NCBI GenBank assembly: GCA_024220505.1
Contig: JAKZZE010000003.1
Coordinates: forward strand, 1,922,001 to 1,986,000
Reading direction: 5' to 3'
Source: Rhizopus arrhizus
Taxonomy: Eukaryota; Mucoromycota; Mucoromycetes; Mucorales; Rhizopodaceae
Length of the DNA: 64,000 bases
The position numbers and the translations under genes are program-made. This document shows positions 11,801-22,900 of the stretch, one piece after another; the stretch's first letter is position 1, and the number at the start of each line of letters is the position of its first letter. The notes under the pieces were generated by a model. The model ran no database searches and was not told the DNA's origin. It saw only the letters and a list, made by a program, of their open reading frames with translations.

Positions 11801-13397
11801 GATTGTGAAGGCCATGAAACCTCTAGGATCTCTGGTGCATGCAGGGAATGTACAATCTGAACTTTCTAGTATGACACAGGCCCTTGCTTACGAAGGCTAT
11901 TTTGATGATTATTTGGCCCCTTGTTTTCCGTTTGAAAAAAATGAGATTACAACGACAGCAACCTGTATTGTATGGGCAAAGCCAGTACCTGATTTTTCAG
12001 CAAGGGCGATTCAGGTTCTAAAAGCACGGCAAACCAAGCTCAAGGAGATCACAGGACGATTTGTGGCCGTGAGTGTTTTGTCGGAGCCGATGATAAAACA
12101 GGAACAGATTGAAACAGAAACACCTACCTTTGATGACGACGATGATGAAGTTCGGCTTCTGCTCACCATGTCTGATAAAAAGGATCTTGTTTCGGTCGAA
12201 AAGAAGGAAGCAAAGCCAGTAGACAACGAGGAAGAGGATGAGTCTGTGGTTGAATTTGATTTTGACCTGTTTAGTAACATGGATGAATTTGATATTGCAG
12301 ATTTGATTGAGAATAGAATTGATGAGGAACAGTCGGCCTTTCGTCCCTTTGAAATGGAGCAAACCTCTCAACCCAAAAAATTAAGCTCTCAAGCCATGCT
12401 TTATTACCAGAAAGAAGGGGAAACAGGAAACGATGCAGTAAAAGCTAAAAAAGAAAAGGAGGACAATTTGTGTTTAAAAGAGATTCAAGAAGAAGAGGAT
12501 GATAATTTAATTATGTTTGATTTTGAAAATATGACACAAGGCAGTTCACAAGCAAGTGTCACGGAAGTCGTGGACGAAGAACAAGCAAAACAAGATAGTT
12601 CTCCGCCTTTTCCTTTACCAAGAAATAAACAAGCCCGAATCAATCTAGACGATGAGGATGAAGAAGACGAGATAAAGTGTCGTTCTAGAGAAAACAGTGG
12701 TTCTTCTCTTTTGATGCAGCTCTCTACTGGTCAATATAAATCACCACTTCGTAACAATACCCTTGGCTCTCCTACAACAACCGCATCCCCCTTGAGAAGA
12801 ACAACCCTAGCGGCCGATGAGAGTCCATCACCCATCATACGAAGGAGAAGAAGACGTATGGTGAGTGAAGACAGTGTGGATGGTATGTATGTACCAGCCA
12901 AAAGACACAAGCTTGTGATTTCTGACGAAGACGACGAAGACGAACAGCACCCTCCTCCTCCAAGGCGAGAGTCACTGATGAAACGATTGCTGGGAACGGG
13001 CAAAAAGAATTCACACAAGTACACAAAGGATGACCGTCTTGGCAACCCATTTATTGACGATGAAGCTGAAAAGAGCAGTGATGGGGGACACACCTCTGAA
13101 GACGAAGAGGAAGAAGAGAATTCGATACTAGATTCCTTTATTGATGATGATTCAAACAGCAGGCTTTCTTCTCAGTCTTCTTTAGACAACACTATCTATA
13201 GACAAAGTTTAGCCCAACAACAGAGTCATGGACGGCATTGGTTAGATAGAATTAACCTTGAAAAATATCAACAACAAGATGGGGAAGAGGATGAGATTGT
13301 GGGGGAAACAGATGAGTCTATCATAGAAGAGTTTTCTTCAGATCTTGCCCCAAATGAAAACAACATTGTTGTTTCAAGTGATGATGATTTTATGTAA
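8879..13397 (+). CDS. mph1: Mph1/FANCM-type DEAH DNA helicase, about 1472 aa
   Basis: Three predicted exons: 8879-10399, 10449-10577 and 10629-13397; both small introns are GT-AG and keep frame. Motifs in order: LPTGLGKTF (Walker A, near residue 105), [24 protein letters not shown] (DEAH box), LTATPG, then in the C-terminal helicase lobe [12 protein letters not shown] and [13 protein letters not shown] (motif VI). This order and the linker between the lobes are those of the Mph1/FANCM branch, which remodels forks and D-loops and limits crossovers. The last 850 residues or so are rich in Asp, Glu and Ser, predicted disordered, with repeated short acidic blocks such as FDFDLF and MFDFENM. I see no ERCC4 nuclease domain; yeast Mph1 also lacks it. 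Total length is between yeast Mph1 (993) and human FANCM (2048). Confidence 0.93.
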
Positions 13398-13431
13398 ATT
13401 TGTAAATAATAAAGCCTTTATTTAAATATCA

Positions 13432-15576
13432 CTAATAATTGTTTGCATAAGGTTGTTGTTGACCATTGTAAACAGGTGCTGCTGAATGTGCAGCGGTGGG
13501 ATAAGAAAGAGGAGGTTGATTAGGTAAATTGGTGTGGTTCGTGGGTGATTGATAAGGAGGGTATGGGGAATAAGGCTGTTGTTGAGATGGACTCATTGTG
13601 TGATCAGATGTGGTTTGATATAAATAATCAGAGTTTTGATGCTGCAAAGGAGGCTGCTGTTGATTATTCTGATCATAACTTGGTTGATATTGACTCTCGG
13701 GGGCTCTTGCGGTTTGTTGAGGAGTAGGAGGTGGAAGTTGACCGTTTTCATTATAGGGATAAGCAGTAGCAGGTGGTGCTGTATTGGGTTGGACAGGTGT
13801 AGGTGGTTGAGGAGCAGAGCTTGGGTAATTGTAAGTTTGTGGTTGAGATGGAGAAGGGCTGTAAGGTTGATAATTATAATATTGTTGTTGTGGTTGTTGT
13901 GGCTGTTGTGATTGTGGTTGTGGTTCGTACGAATAAGGTTGATGACCAGCAGATGGGTACCCATAAGGAGCCGAGTATCTGGCTATTGAGCTTGAAAGCA
14001 TTGTATCATACATTGTTCTGGCTTGCATGAATTTTTCATTCAAGGAAACAAGTTCATCTAACATACTGTTATTAATACCATTAACAGCGCTTTTTTTTTG
14101 TTTTTCTTTACCTTTCTTTAAACTATACTTTTCAATCAATTTTACCAATTTAGGTCTAATGGACAAGGCAGCATTATACAAGCTTTGAAGTTCTTCATTG
14201 TCCGAAAATGAATCTCTAATACGAGGATCATTACTTGTAAGTAGCTCCAACAAGTGATCAATATTGCTAGTTTGGTTCATTACTTCATTTTCAATAGAAG
14301 CTTCTTTCATCAAATCAGATGGAGATGGATCAACAATTTTTTCCTTTTTGTACAAAATAAGGCATTTTTCTTTTTTTTTGCGGATCTTTAAACTTACCAC
14401 GTAATTTACAGGGAAAATACCCGTCTTTCCTCTTAATTCGCCTTTCCACCAATCTCGATAGACACTTTCGATCACTCGAATAATATCGCCCTTTTCAAAT
14501 CCAAGTTCACCTTGTTCAGTAGGCTGGAAATCATATAATGCTCTTACTCTTGATATTTGAGGTTCATCATTTTCCTATTATTACAAGCATTTTAATATAA
14601 TGAATTTAATTATATTTATTGATAATACCTTTTTGTTTGTATTTGTAGTAGCAGCGGTTGTAGTCGTAGTAGTTTCAGATGCCTGTTTTATTATTTAAAC
14701 CAAAACAATACTCCTTCATGTTATATGTTTTACCTTGAAACTAGGTCTTTTATTTTCTGATTCAGAAAGTGATAAAGCCAAGGCCAACTGAAATTCTTCT
14801 TCTTCTTTTTGTTTATCAAGCTCAGACTAGAACATATAGAGTTGTTTATACACGCATATTCACACTTTTTGTTTATCGTGAACTTACCTGAGTAAATTCC
14901 TTTTTAGGCTTTTGAGGGGAAGGGAATTGAACACCCTCAGCACGTAAAGAGTGATAGACTTCATTCATCAAACCAAGAGTAGAATCAGCTCTGAATTCAA
15001 AGGAACATAACTGAATAAATTCCAAGATGCGAACCCTCACTTTAGAGTGAATACTCTATCAAATAGATTAGTCCAATTCTTTTATTTTTCTTGCCTACAT
15101 ACTCTATCATGGATAAGCTTAACGAGTGCGTTGGTAAAGGAACGAGAAGATATTTCTCGATGTACAGTTAAATCACAATTCTTAACCAATGCTTCAGCCA
15201 ACTAATAAAAAATGAGTGAATACATTCAACACAAGGACTTTGTTATTCTTTTACAGCCAGAGCATAAAGTTGCACGTTGGGATTTCTATTATTTAAACGT
15301 TTTTCAACCGCAGCAACACAATCTCTTGCGCTAAAAGAAAAGATATAAACAACTTTTTTTTTTTCCCTCACTTTCTTACCTTTCAGGAGAAGCTAGAGAT
15401 AATTTGTCTGTAACAGTTAAAATAAGTTCCCAATTTTCACTAGTTAAATTTTCGTCTGTTGCTGCAACTGTATTTATATATTTTTTGGATAATAAATATG
15501 AGTACACTTTTATAAATCATAAAGTTCAATTCCTTTTACCAACTGATTCGTCAAAGGGATTTACTTTTGAAAACAT
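13432..15576 (-). CDS. hse1: Hse1 (STAM) ESCRT-0 subunit, VHS-UIM-SH3-GAT
   Basis: Nine predicted minus-strand exons (15576-15540, 15467-15380, 15330-15255, 15201-15103, 15055-14888, 14826-14734, 14682-14629, 14574-14398, 14343-13432) give about 567 residues. A VHS domain comes first (TDENLTSENWELILTVTD near the N-terminus, LAEALVKNCD, later NEVYHSLRAEG). A ubiquitin-interacting motif follows at about 160-180 (EEEEFQLALALSLSESE). The SH3 domain is at about 213-264 (ALYDF, WWKGEL, GIFPVNYV). A helical GAT-like segment and a Pro/Gln/Tyr-rich tail end the protein. This is the exact domain order of Hse1, which with Vps27 sorts ubiquitylated cargo on PI3P endosomes. The last intron (14344-14397) is 54 bases with no stop, so retention would insert 18 residues after the SH3 domain. 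It is convergent with mph1, 34 bases between stops. Confidence 0.93.
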
Positions 15577-17030
15577 GCTTAGTCAATTAAAAACAAGGTA
15601 AAAAGAGAAAAAAAGAAAAAGAAAGAAGAAGGGAAAAAATTAAATTGTCTCGGCGTTCATTTCGATATCCGCTTGCATTGAATGAAAAGGTAAATCAGCC
15701 AAGGATGACGCATGTATTCTGCTTGAAAAGTGAATGTATGAAAACGCATATTTTATAACGATTGTCGCTCACTAAAAACTAGGAGACACAAATAACCCAA
15801 ATAAAAGATCTCTTTATTCATAGATCCCCTTTTTTATTTTTATTATTTTTATATTTTATAAAAGAAAAACATATAAAACAACACTCTAGGCAATCTCTTT
15901 CTGAACGTGATATTTGTTAAAAGCAAACGTTATTTTGAATGATAATTTAACTACTCTTTCATTTAATACGAGAATCTCTACTTGTATCAACTGTGAATCA
16001 AACCTTTCTGGGTCTGTTCTATTTCAATCCTACACCGCCATCATTCTACGTTTAGGAACTTTATGAGATGTTGACAAGTAGTGCTAGAAATCGGTACCAC
16101 TGTTTACTCTCATACAAAATTCCTATTATTATAGCATTATCTCTTGAGATTATCAACAGTTGATCAGAACGAATCAGCTCACAAATCAAACTCTGAAGGA
16201 TTTTACCCAGCATTGAAACCAATAGTGAACTTATCTGATTTTTTAGTTATGAATATCTAGGAATAAGCTTAATTACATTATCAGAAATTAAACAAATAGT
16301 TATCATTTTAGATCTTTCTTTCTCTCTTTCATGTATGCCTAATTCTTAACTTTATATAAACACAAGCTTATGTAAGCCACTTCACCTACTTAAACACAAA
16401 TGCTTTATCCGAATTTCCGCAAGAACAAAGAAGGGGAACTTCACGTGTAGGCAAGTAATTACTGAGGTTTAAAAAGCTTGACGTCAAAAGATATTACAGG
16501 TTAACCCAACATTAGGGAATAGAATCAATTCATGTTGGGAAATTTTGGACAAGAGCTTCAGACTGATATGCATTAAATCTGGACTTACTTACAATAGTTG
16601 GTATGACAAAGAAACGTCAGATAGGGAGAAATCACAAGTAGGCAGGCAATAGTATACATTAGCGACTCCATTGAACAAATCTAAGCCTCTGTTATAGGGT
16701 TGTTGACTATCAAATTTGTTTGGGGTCCCCCAATTTACCAAACAAACATTCATAGTTGTAAGTGAGAAAGGAAAGAAGGTAGCTAGGCAACAAGAATAGT
16801 TTCATGTGATATCATCCATTAAAGTACAAATCTAAACTTTGCTTGGATTACCCCATAATTAGGGGAGAATGCGCCTTTCTCTCTCAAATAGACCATGATT
16901 TGTTTCCAAGTGTTTCTTTTCACTCATTGGCTGACTTTTTTTTTTTCTTATAAAGTTTTATTTTCTTTTTTACTGCATATATTTTCCCCTCTTTTCTCCT
17001 TCCCCTTTTTCTCCACTCTTTCTTTTATAA
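15577..17030. promoter_or_regulatory. Long intergenic region between divergent hse1 and the Spt23/Mga2-like gene
   Basis: 1.45 kb without a credible gene, unusually long for this part of the window. Both flanking genes start here, so it should hold both promoters. In 16430-16860 a motif of the form (G)TAGGCAA followed at variable distance by AAATCTAA or AAATCTGG occurs about three times (near 16449/16576, 16638/16675 and 16783/16831), like a degenerate tandem array. A palindromic TTGGGGTCCCCCAA-like site lies near 16722. A pyrimidine-rich leader (16925-17028) precedes the start at 17031. Function of the repeats is inferred only from position. Confidence 0.45.
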
Positions 17031-19867
17031 ATGGTAGATTTACCAAGTTCAATAATGATGGAAGATAATACTTTTCAAACTTGTGACTCACCCTCGGGTT
17101 CTTCTACCTCAGAACCTCATGAAGAAACAAACAACATTCTTTCATTCATAGAGCCATCCTTTTATAATAAATTAAGCCAGCTCAATTCGCCTTTTATGCA
17201 GCAAAATAATTTTGTAGATCCACTTTTACCTTCCAGTGAGCCTTCTACTGATAACTATTGGCCAGATATGAATCATGTTATACCTGAACTAACAAATAAT
17301 TTCTCAAACCATATTGGATATCCACGGTATAGATTCATATTTATAATTTAAATATCCGTGATAATTAATTATTAGGTACAGAATGCCACAAGTAGAGCAA
17401 ACAACAAGTTTGCCTGGGTAACGAGAATATAAATGATCACATTCAATATTAAATAGTATTCTAGCATGCAAATAAGAGTATTGGGTGTGCCTCAAACAGG
17501 CGCAAAGTCTCGTGTTGAGACACAAATCAAATTATGTATTCAGCTCGTTACTGGCGACGGAGACAAAGCTCAGCGTTGGTCTCACCTTAAATTACCTGAG
17601 CAGATGGTCGCCAAAGAAAAACTAAAGAGAATGATATCATCCAAAATGGAGAATACGACACTTTTACCTGAAAATATGCTCTATTTATCATCTAGAGTCA
17701 TCTGTGCAAGTGATCCGACTCGAAGAGTAATAACCTGCTCTGGATGTATTCAACGAGAGGTATACCTTCATCATCTCATCCTCTCATTTTCTTACTTATT
17801 TATTTATAATAAAGCGCAAACGATCGCAAAGAAGAAAAGAAAATAAAAAAGTAGAATCAGAAGAAGATGAAAAGATGATGACAGCAGAAGAACAGAAAAT
17901 TTTATTATTCAATTGTTCAGAAATAGTAGATTTTAGTTCTGGAGATGCAATCTTACCCACAAGAATAACTTGTTACTGCAGACATCATAATGAACGACTT
18001 GGGTTTTGGTAATAACAAGGCTTACGACCTATTTGAACTAATCTTTCTGTAGCATTTACTTTGAAATGCACGATCATTCAGGTCAACAAGTCGCTTCAGG
18101 CATGTCACCTCCCATCATGATCACAGACGATCACAAATCAAACAAGCTCAAATCCAGTCGGAAACGGCCTCGAATAGAACCAGACAACAGTACACAACGT
18201 TTTAGTCTGTTTGATTCAACAAGGCCACTCAACTATCAAATCCAACCTCGTCCCTCAGTAGAAAACGTCAACTTTGCACCATCTTCCGAACGACCCTTAC
18301 TTCAACGTCTGATCCCTAACGAGGGTCCTACCTATGGTGGTATCGAAGTTACCTTGCTCGGATCTGGTTTTCGATCAGGTCTAACCTGTATGTTTGGTGA
18401 TGTGGCTGCCTCCAGTACCCATTATTGGTCACCGAATACACTTGTTTGTATTTTACCTCCAGCAGCTAATGTAGGTACCGTGGTGGTCTCCTTTAAAGAA
18501 TACCCACTGGTCATCGAAAGTCAGGATGTGACCCTCTTTACTTACTATAATGAAAACGATCGTGCCCTGATGGAACTTGCTCTTCAGGTTGTTGGACTTA
18601 AAATGACGGGTAAAGTGGAGGATGCGAGAGAGATCGCTATGCGTATCGTTCAAGGTCGCTCAACCCCTTCGTCCCAAACGACAAGCGGACAGCAGCAAAA
18701 TGAAGCAGGTGTTGAACATCATATCCTGCAGGTACTCCAAATGATGACTACTTTTCATCAAGTCGATTCAATTGATATATCAATTACTAATGCCCAGGGT
18801 CATACCCTGCTTCACTTTGCTGCCATGCTCGGCTTTGTTCAATTGGCTCGTACGCTCATCGATTTGGGTTGCAATCCAAATGTGATGGATAACAATGGCT
18901 ATACGGCTTTGCATTATGCTGCCTGGTACCAGCATATAGATCTGGTCGATGTCTTGCTCGAAAAAGGATTGGCAGATCCAGAGATCACGAATCGATGGAA
19001 CAAGAAGCCGATAGAGATGACAGAGAATAAGATGATTCATCAGATGATTTGTAGCCATCATGATTCTTCTGAAGGATATGATTCAGACGTATTAAGTGCT
19101 GATATCGATACTTCTTTTGATGAAGAAGAGGATGAGGATTGGCTTAGTCATCATGAAGAGGAAGGATGGATGGATCAGGATGATGACAGCTGGGTGCCAG
19201 ATTATCTTTCTTCTTCTTCTGCAGACGAAGAGTGGACACCACGACATGACTCAAAAAAATTCATTCGATACTTGAATCAAGTCGAAACAGCCTCCACTTA
19301 TTCCCCTGAGGAGATCATGGATGCTGAGCCACTAGAGCACATCCACCCACCAACAGATACAGAAGTTGAAGAGTCAAGTCCAAAAGAGATGAATTGGATG
19401 CAGCGTACCTTATCCCATTTCCAACCCACACATTCTTTACAAAACATAAAAAACACCATACCCAGTAAACCAACAGACCTGAAAACAATTGCCGATCATA
19501 TCCTTCAATTCCCCAGCTTGTTTTCAAGTAGCAATAAACCAGATGAAGCACCACCAGATCAAACTTTGGCTTGGTACATGGCACTGGCCTATGCTATGGG
19601 AACAAAAAGTCTAGTATCTGAAGATGAAAAAGAGGAGCAAGAAGAAGAGGTGAATATAAATAATAAGCGCCGAGATAGAAGATTATATTCTTTCTGGGTT
19701 CCTATGCTTTGCTGTAAGTTTAATCCCACACAAACATATCCATACTTATTTTATTCTTAGTCATGGTCATTTGGCTTATCTTTCAATTCGTATCGTCTCA
19801 TCCAAACGTAGTGGACACGATGATTAGTATATCAGGCTTCAGAAGACAGTATTTATCTATTTATTAA
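17031..19867 (+). CDS. Spt23/Mga2-like membrane-anchored transcription factor, about 864 aa
   Basis: Six predicted exons, 17031-17326, 17376-17417, 17465-17759, 17815-18008, 18053-19713 and 19761-19867, keep one frame. After an acidic N-terminal activation-type region comes a conserved DNA-binding-like segment with MQIRVLGVPQTGAKSRVETQ and VICASDPTRRV. An IPT/TIG domain follows at about 365-450 (NEGPTYGGIEVTLLGSGF), then two ankyrin repeats at about 520-600 (GHTLLHFAAMLG, GYTALHYAAWY). A C-terminal transmembrane helix (about 823-843, WVPML then FMVIWLIFQFV) is split by the last intron. This architecture is that of yeast Spt23 and Mga2, made as ER-anchored precursors, released by ubiquitin-dependent processing, and activating the OLE1 fatty acid desaturase. 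An acidic Asp/Glu/Ser region separates ankyrin and membrane parts. Missing the last exon would remove the anchor. Confidence 0.9.
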
Positions 19868-20268
19868 TACATTGCCAACGGTGTCAGTCGGCACCCTTGT
19901 AAAACATTTATTAGCAACTTTATTTACAAAACCTTGTTTCTCTTTCATCTACAATCAAAACACAATGAATATTTTTTTTTCTTTCTATGAAAATGGTTAG
20001 GGTGACAATTCGATGAACAAGGAAATGAGGCAATGGGTTAGGAGGAAAAAGAAGTAGATTGCTTTTGTTTGAAAAATTTGACAAATCTAGCCCAATCTCA
20101 ACACATTCGATCCTTCCCCGAGCTCAATAGGAACAAAAATGAAATGTTTGGCAGAAAAAGCTGAAAAGGCTCGTGTTGAAAACGTTTACAACGCGTATAT
20201 TGATGATCAGAAAACTTTTTATGTACTTTCTCAAGTTTAAATTATACAAAGCTGCAGCTGCTGATAGA
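19868..20268. other. Spacer left of the inverted repeat
   Basis: No intact gene. A short plus-strand open stretch near 20139-20237 (KCLAEKAEKARVENVY) looks coding-like but ends at stops before the repeat at 20269. It is probably a further scrap of mobile-element sequence. Confidence 0.4.
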
Positions 20269-20451
20269 ATGAATCATTTCGTTTTGTTTACTGTTGTAAA
20301 TGTCGTATGCTAAAGTAGCATGTATAAACGATGTTCGCTTCCTGACCATCACTTGGGTCCGGGGGCATATTATTTAGTTTAGTAGACAGTTCTGGCGCCT
20401 GTGGTCGCTGTGAAGCTGCGTTGACCGACTGGTTAGATATTTTGTTGGAAA
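20269..20451 (-). repeat. Left arm of a 183-bp inverted repeat flanking the Srp40-like gene
   Basis: Its reverse complement matches 21857-22039 over the full 183 bases with 3 differences by eye. Read on the minus strand it encodes a Gln/Pro-rich peptide (NQSVNAASQRPQAPELS) that stops near the distal end of the arm. Because the same peptide starts the retroelement-like relic to the right of the other arm, the repeat is probably a fragment of that element. Confidence 0.95.
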
Positions 20452-20639
20452 AATCAATGGCAGAAAATAACCTAATCAACCTTTTCTTCTATATTCTATC
20501 AACTCAGTTCATATTCAATTCTCAACATTGTCTGTGCTATGTACTTGGTGTAACATGAACACGTATGAAAAGTGAAGTTTAATTGTTGCCAAAATGTTTT
20601 CTTCTTTTATTGTAAATTATGTACAATTGTTAGGCAAGT

Positions 20640-21733
20640 CTATTTTCTTTTATTAGCCTTGTTCTTCTTGGCTGGCTTTTCAGATGCGTCAGTCTTTGCT
20701 TTACGTTTTCCAGGCTTAACCTCTTCTTCTTCATCTGATGAATCTGAGCTAGAACTATCAGAACTGGAGCTATCAGAACTGGAGCTATCAGAACTGCTGC
20801 TGGTACTACTAGATTTTTCCTTATTTTCTTCTTCATCATCAGAAGATTCGCTATCAGAGCTTGAGCTATCAGAGCTTGAGCTATCAGAAGACTGTTTCTT
20901 CTCTTCTACTTCTTCATCAGAAGATTCGCTGTCTGAGCTGCTGCTGCTGCTGGGCTCATCTTTCTTTTCCTCTTCTTTTTCTTCATCAGAAGATTCACTG
21001 CTGGAGGAGTCGGAGGATGAGCTGGAAGAGCTGGAAGAGCTGGATGATTCTTTCTTTTCCTCTTCTTTTTCTTCATCAGAAGATTCACTGCTGGAGGAGT
21101 CGGAAGATGAGCTGGAAGAGCTGGATGATTCTTTCTTTTGTTCTTCCTCTTCATCCGATGATTCACTGCTAGAGGAGTCGGAGGATGAGCTGGAAGAACT
21201 GGAAGAACTGGATGATTCTTTCTTTTGTTCTTCCTCTTCATCCGATGATTCGCTGCTGGAAGAATCGCTGCTGGAGGAAGAATCGCTGCTAGATTCCTCT
21301 TCTTTCACTTCCTTCATTTCTTCATCGTCATCAGAAGAACTAGATTTCTTATTTTCCTCTTCTTCTTCGTCTGAAGAATCGCTGCTGGAGGAAGAATCAC
21401 TGCTTGAATCATCATCACTTGATTCGGAGCTGCTGCTGCTGCTGCTACTACTGCTGCTAGAAGAACTGGATGATTCACTACGGTATATATTTAATATCGC
21501 AATATGATAACATTTCTATATATTTACTCTTGAGCTGCTTTAAAGATTTCAACCAAATCTTTCTTTACTTTTCCTTTAGCAACCTAAAACGCGAAAAAAA
21601 AATAATCAATAATCTCATTATATTTTTTGATTAGTTAACATACAGAAGCGTCTGCCTTTTTCAAAGCTGCGGCTGCTTCTTTATAACCCTTTGATAAAAA
21701 GTATTTATAAATGTGAGCGTCAAGTGAAGACAT
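20640..21733 (-). CDS. LisH-domain Ser/acidic nucleolar protein, Srp40/Nopp140-like, 327 aa
   Basis: Three predicted minus-strand exons, 21733-21644, 21583-21528 and 21477-20640, give 327 residues. The N-terminus is a LisH motif (HIYKYFLSKGYKEAAAALKK), followed by KDLVEIFKAAQ. The rest alternates long serine runs with DEEEE/EEEQKKE blocks, ending in a Lys-rich tail (KRKAKTDASEKPAKKNKA). LisH plus alternating Ser-acidic blocks is the plan of Nopp140/Srp40, nucleolar chaperones of box C/D and H/ACA snoRNPs that are heavily phosphorylated by CK2. The conserved C-terminal SRP40 domain of that family is not present, so the assignment rests on the N-terminus and composition. The gene sits between two 183-bp inverted repeats, with its start 124 bases from one arm and its stop 188 bases from the other. 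The long plus-strand ORF over it is the antisense shadow of the Ser codons. Confidence 0.72.
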
Positions 21734-21856
21734 GATTACAGTGGAAAGAAAGAAAAAAAAAAAACAAAACAGTAGGTTTTTTTTTCTTTTTTTGTAATCC
21801 AGCCACAGTAAAAAGAAAAACAAGTCATTTTTTAATAAAACACATACACAATGTTC

Positions 21857-22039
21857 TTTCCGACAAAATATCTAATCAGTCGGTCAACGCAGCCTCACAG
21901 CGACCACAGGCGCCAGAACTGTCTACTAAACTAAATAATATGCCCCCGGACCCAAGTGATGGTCAGGAAGCGAACATCGTTTATACATGCTACTTTAGCA
22001 TACGACATTTACAACAGTAAACAAAACGAAATGATTCAT
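21857..22039 (+). repeat. Right arm of the 183-bp inverted repeat
   Basis: Nearly identical reverse complement of 20269-20451. Homology starts at TTTCCGACAAAATATC and ends abruptly at GATTCAT, after which the two flanks differ completely. The plus strand here continues into the retroelement-like relic at 22040-22900. Confidence 0.95.
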
Positions 22040-22900
22040 CCTAAAGTGTGGAGAGCAGGACGTTCTCCAGGTGGTGTTCTTCTGAATATGACCAGTAGAT
22101 CTGAATAGTCCGTGTAGCTTTTATACTTGATTGAGAAACAATATCCATCGCGAATTGCAGTTGAAAGATCGATGAAATCAACCTCAATCTATTAGATCCT
22201 GCTATCGATCACATTCTCAAAGACGGTATTACCTTTGAAAATGACACAGTTAAGCTTTTACCTTGTCGAGTCTTTCAGTTCGACTTTGACTATTCAGCCT
22301 TCCCTTTTTGAAAGAGAATATTCTTAAGGAACAATTGAAAATGAATTTGAAACCTTATGACTTCGTTCTTAATTTGGGAATCCTACGAAAATCACACGCC
22401 GGCACTTATTTGGGTATATGCTATGTTATTCTGAATGCCTTTAAAAAGGATGACAGATTTTCTCCCCTTTTTCATCATCTTTTTTGGTATCAATTAGAAG
22501 ATGAAGGCTCCTATGATGCGTTGACGTATTTTTCTTATTAAATACTTCAACGCTGTGTGGATTACTAAAGAAATTCGTGATATATAGACATAACTGTAAG
22601 GGTCATTACTGCCCCAAAACAACTTTAGTCATTTGACTTGTTCAACTCTGGTTTTACAATCGTTAATTTATGAAACAAGGTATGGATTGTATTCATTAAG
22701 TTCCTCTGTCTTTGCTTAATAAAGAGGTTCAAGTAGTTCATCGATCATCAAGCTTCTCTTTATATCTTATTTTACTGCTATTAGTCACAGATTACATCCA
22801 TAATACCACAGGTATAGGTTGACATGCCCACTTATTGTCGTTACTGCCATACTGAAGGACATACCGTTCCTGGTTTATCCAAAACATAAATAAAAAATGT
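22040..22900 (+). mobile_element. Relic of a gag-like ORF with a CCHC-type zinc-knuckle remnant
   Basis: Plus-strand fragments in different frames read as one decayed protein. They are IDEINLNLLDPAIDHILKDG and LPCRVFQFDFD (about 22168-22300), the segment with KMNLKPYDFVLNLGI and SPLFHHLFWYQLEDEGSYDAL (22308-22541), and PTYCRYCHTEGHTVPG (about 22825-22872). The last has the spacing of the first part of a CX2CX4HX4C zinc knuckle whose final Cys is lost. Such knuckles mark nucleic-acid-binding proteins of retrotransposons, either LTR gag or LINE ORF1. I see no reverse transcriptase nearby. Family is inferred from one short motif and the general look of the fragments. Confidence 0.5.

Noticed and set aside
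20572..21507. 311-codon plus-strand ORF rich in Ser/Glu/Leu
   Set aside because: It is the antisense of the Ser/Asp/Glu repeats of the Srp40-like gene, which has a LisH domain and proper introns on the minus strand.
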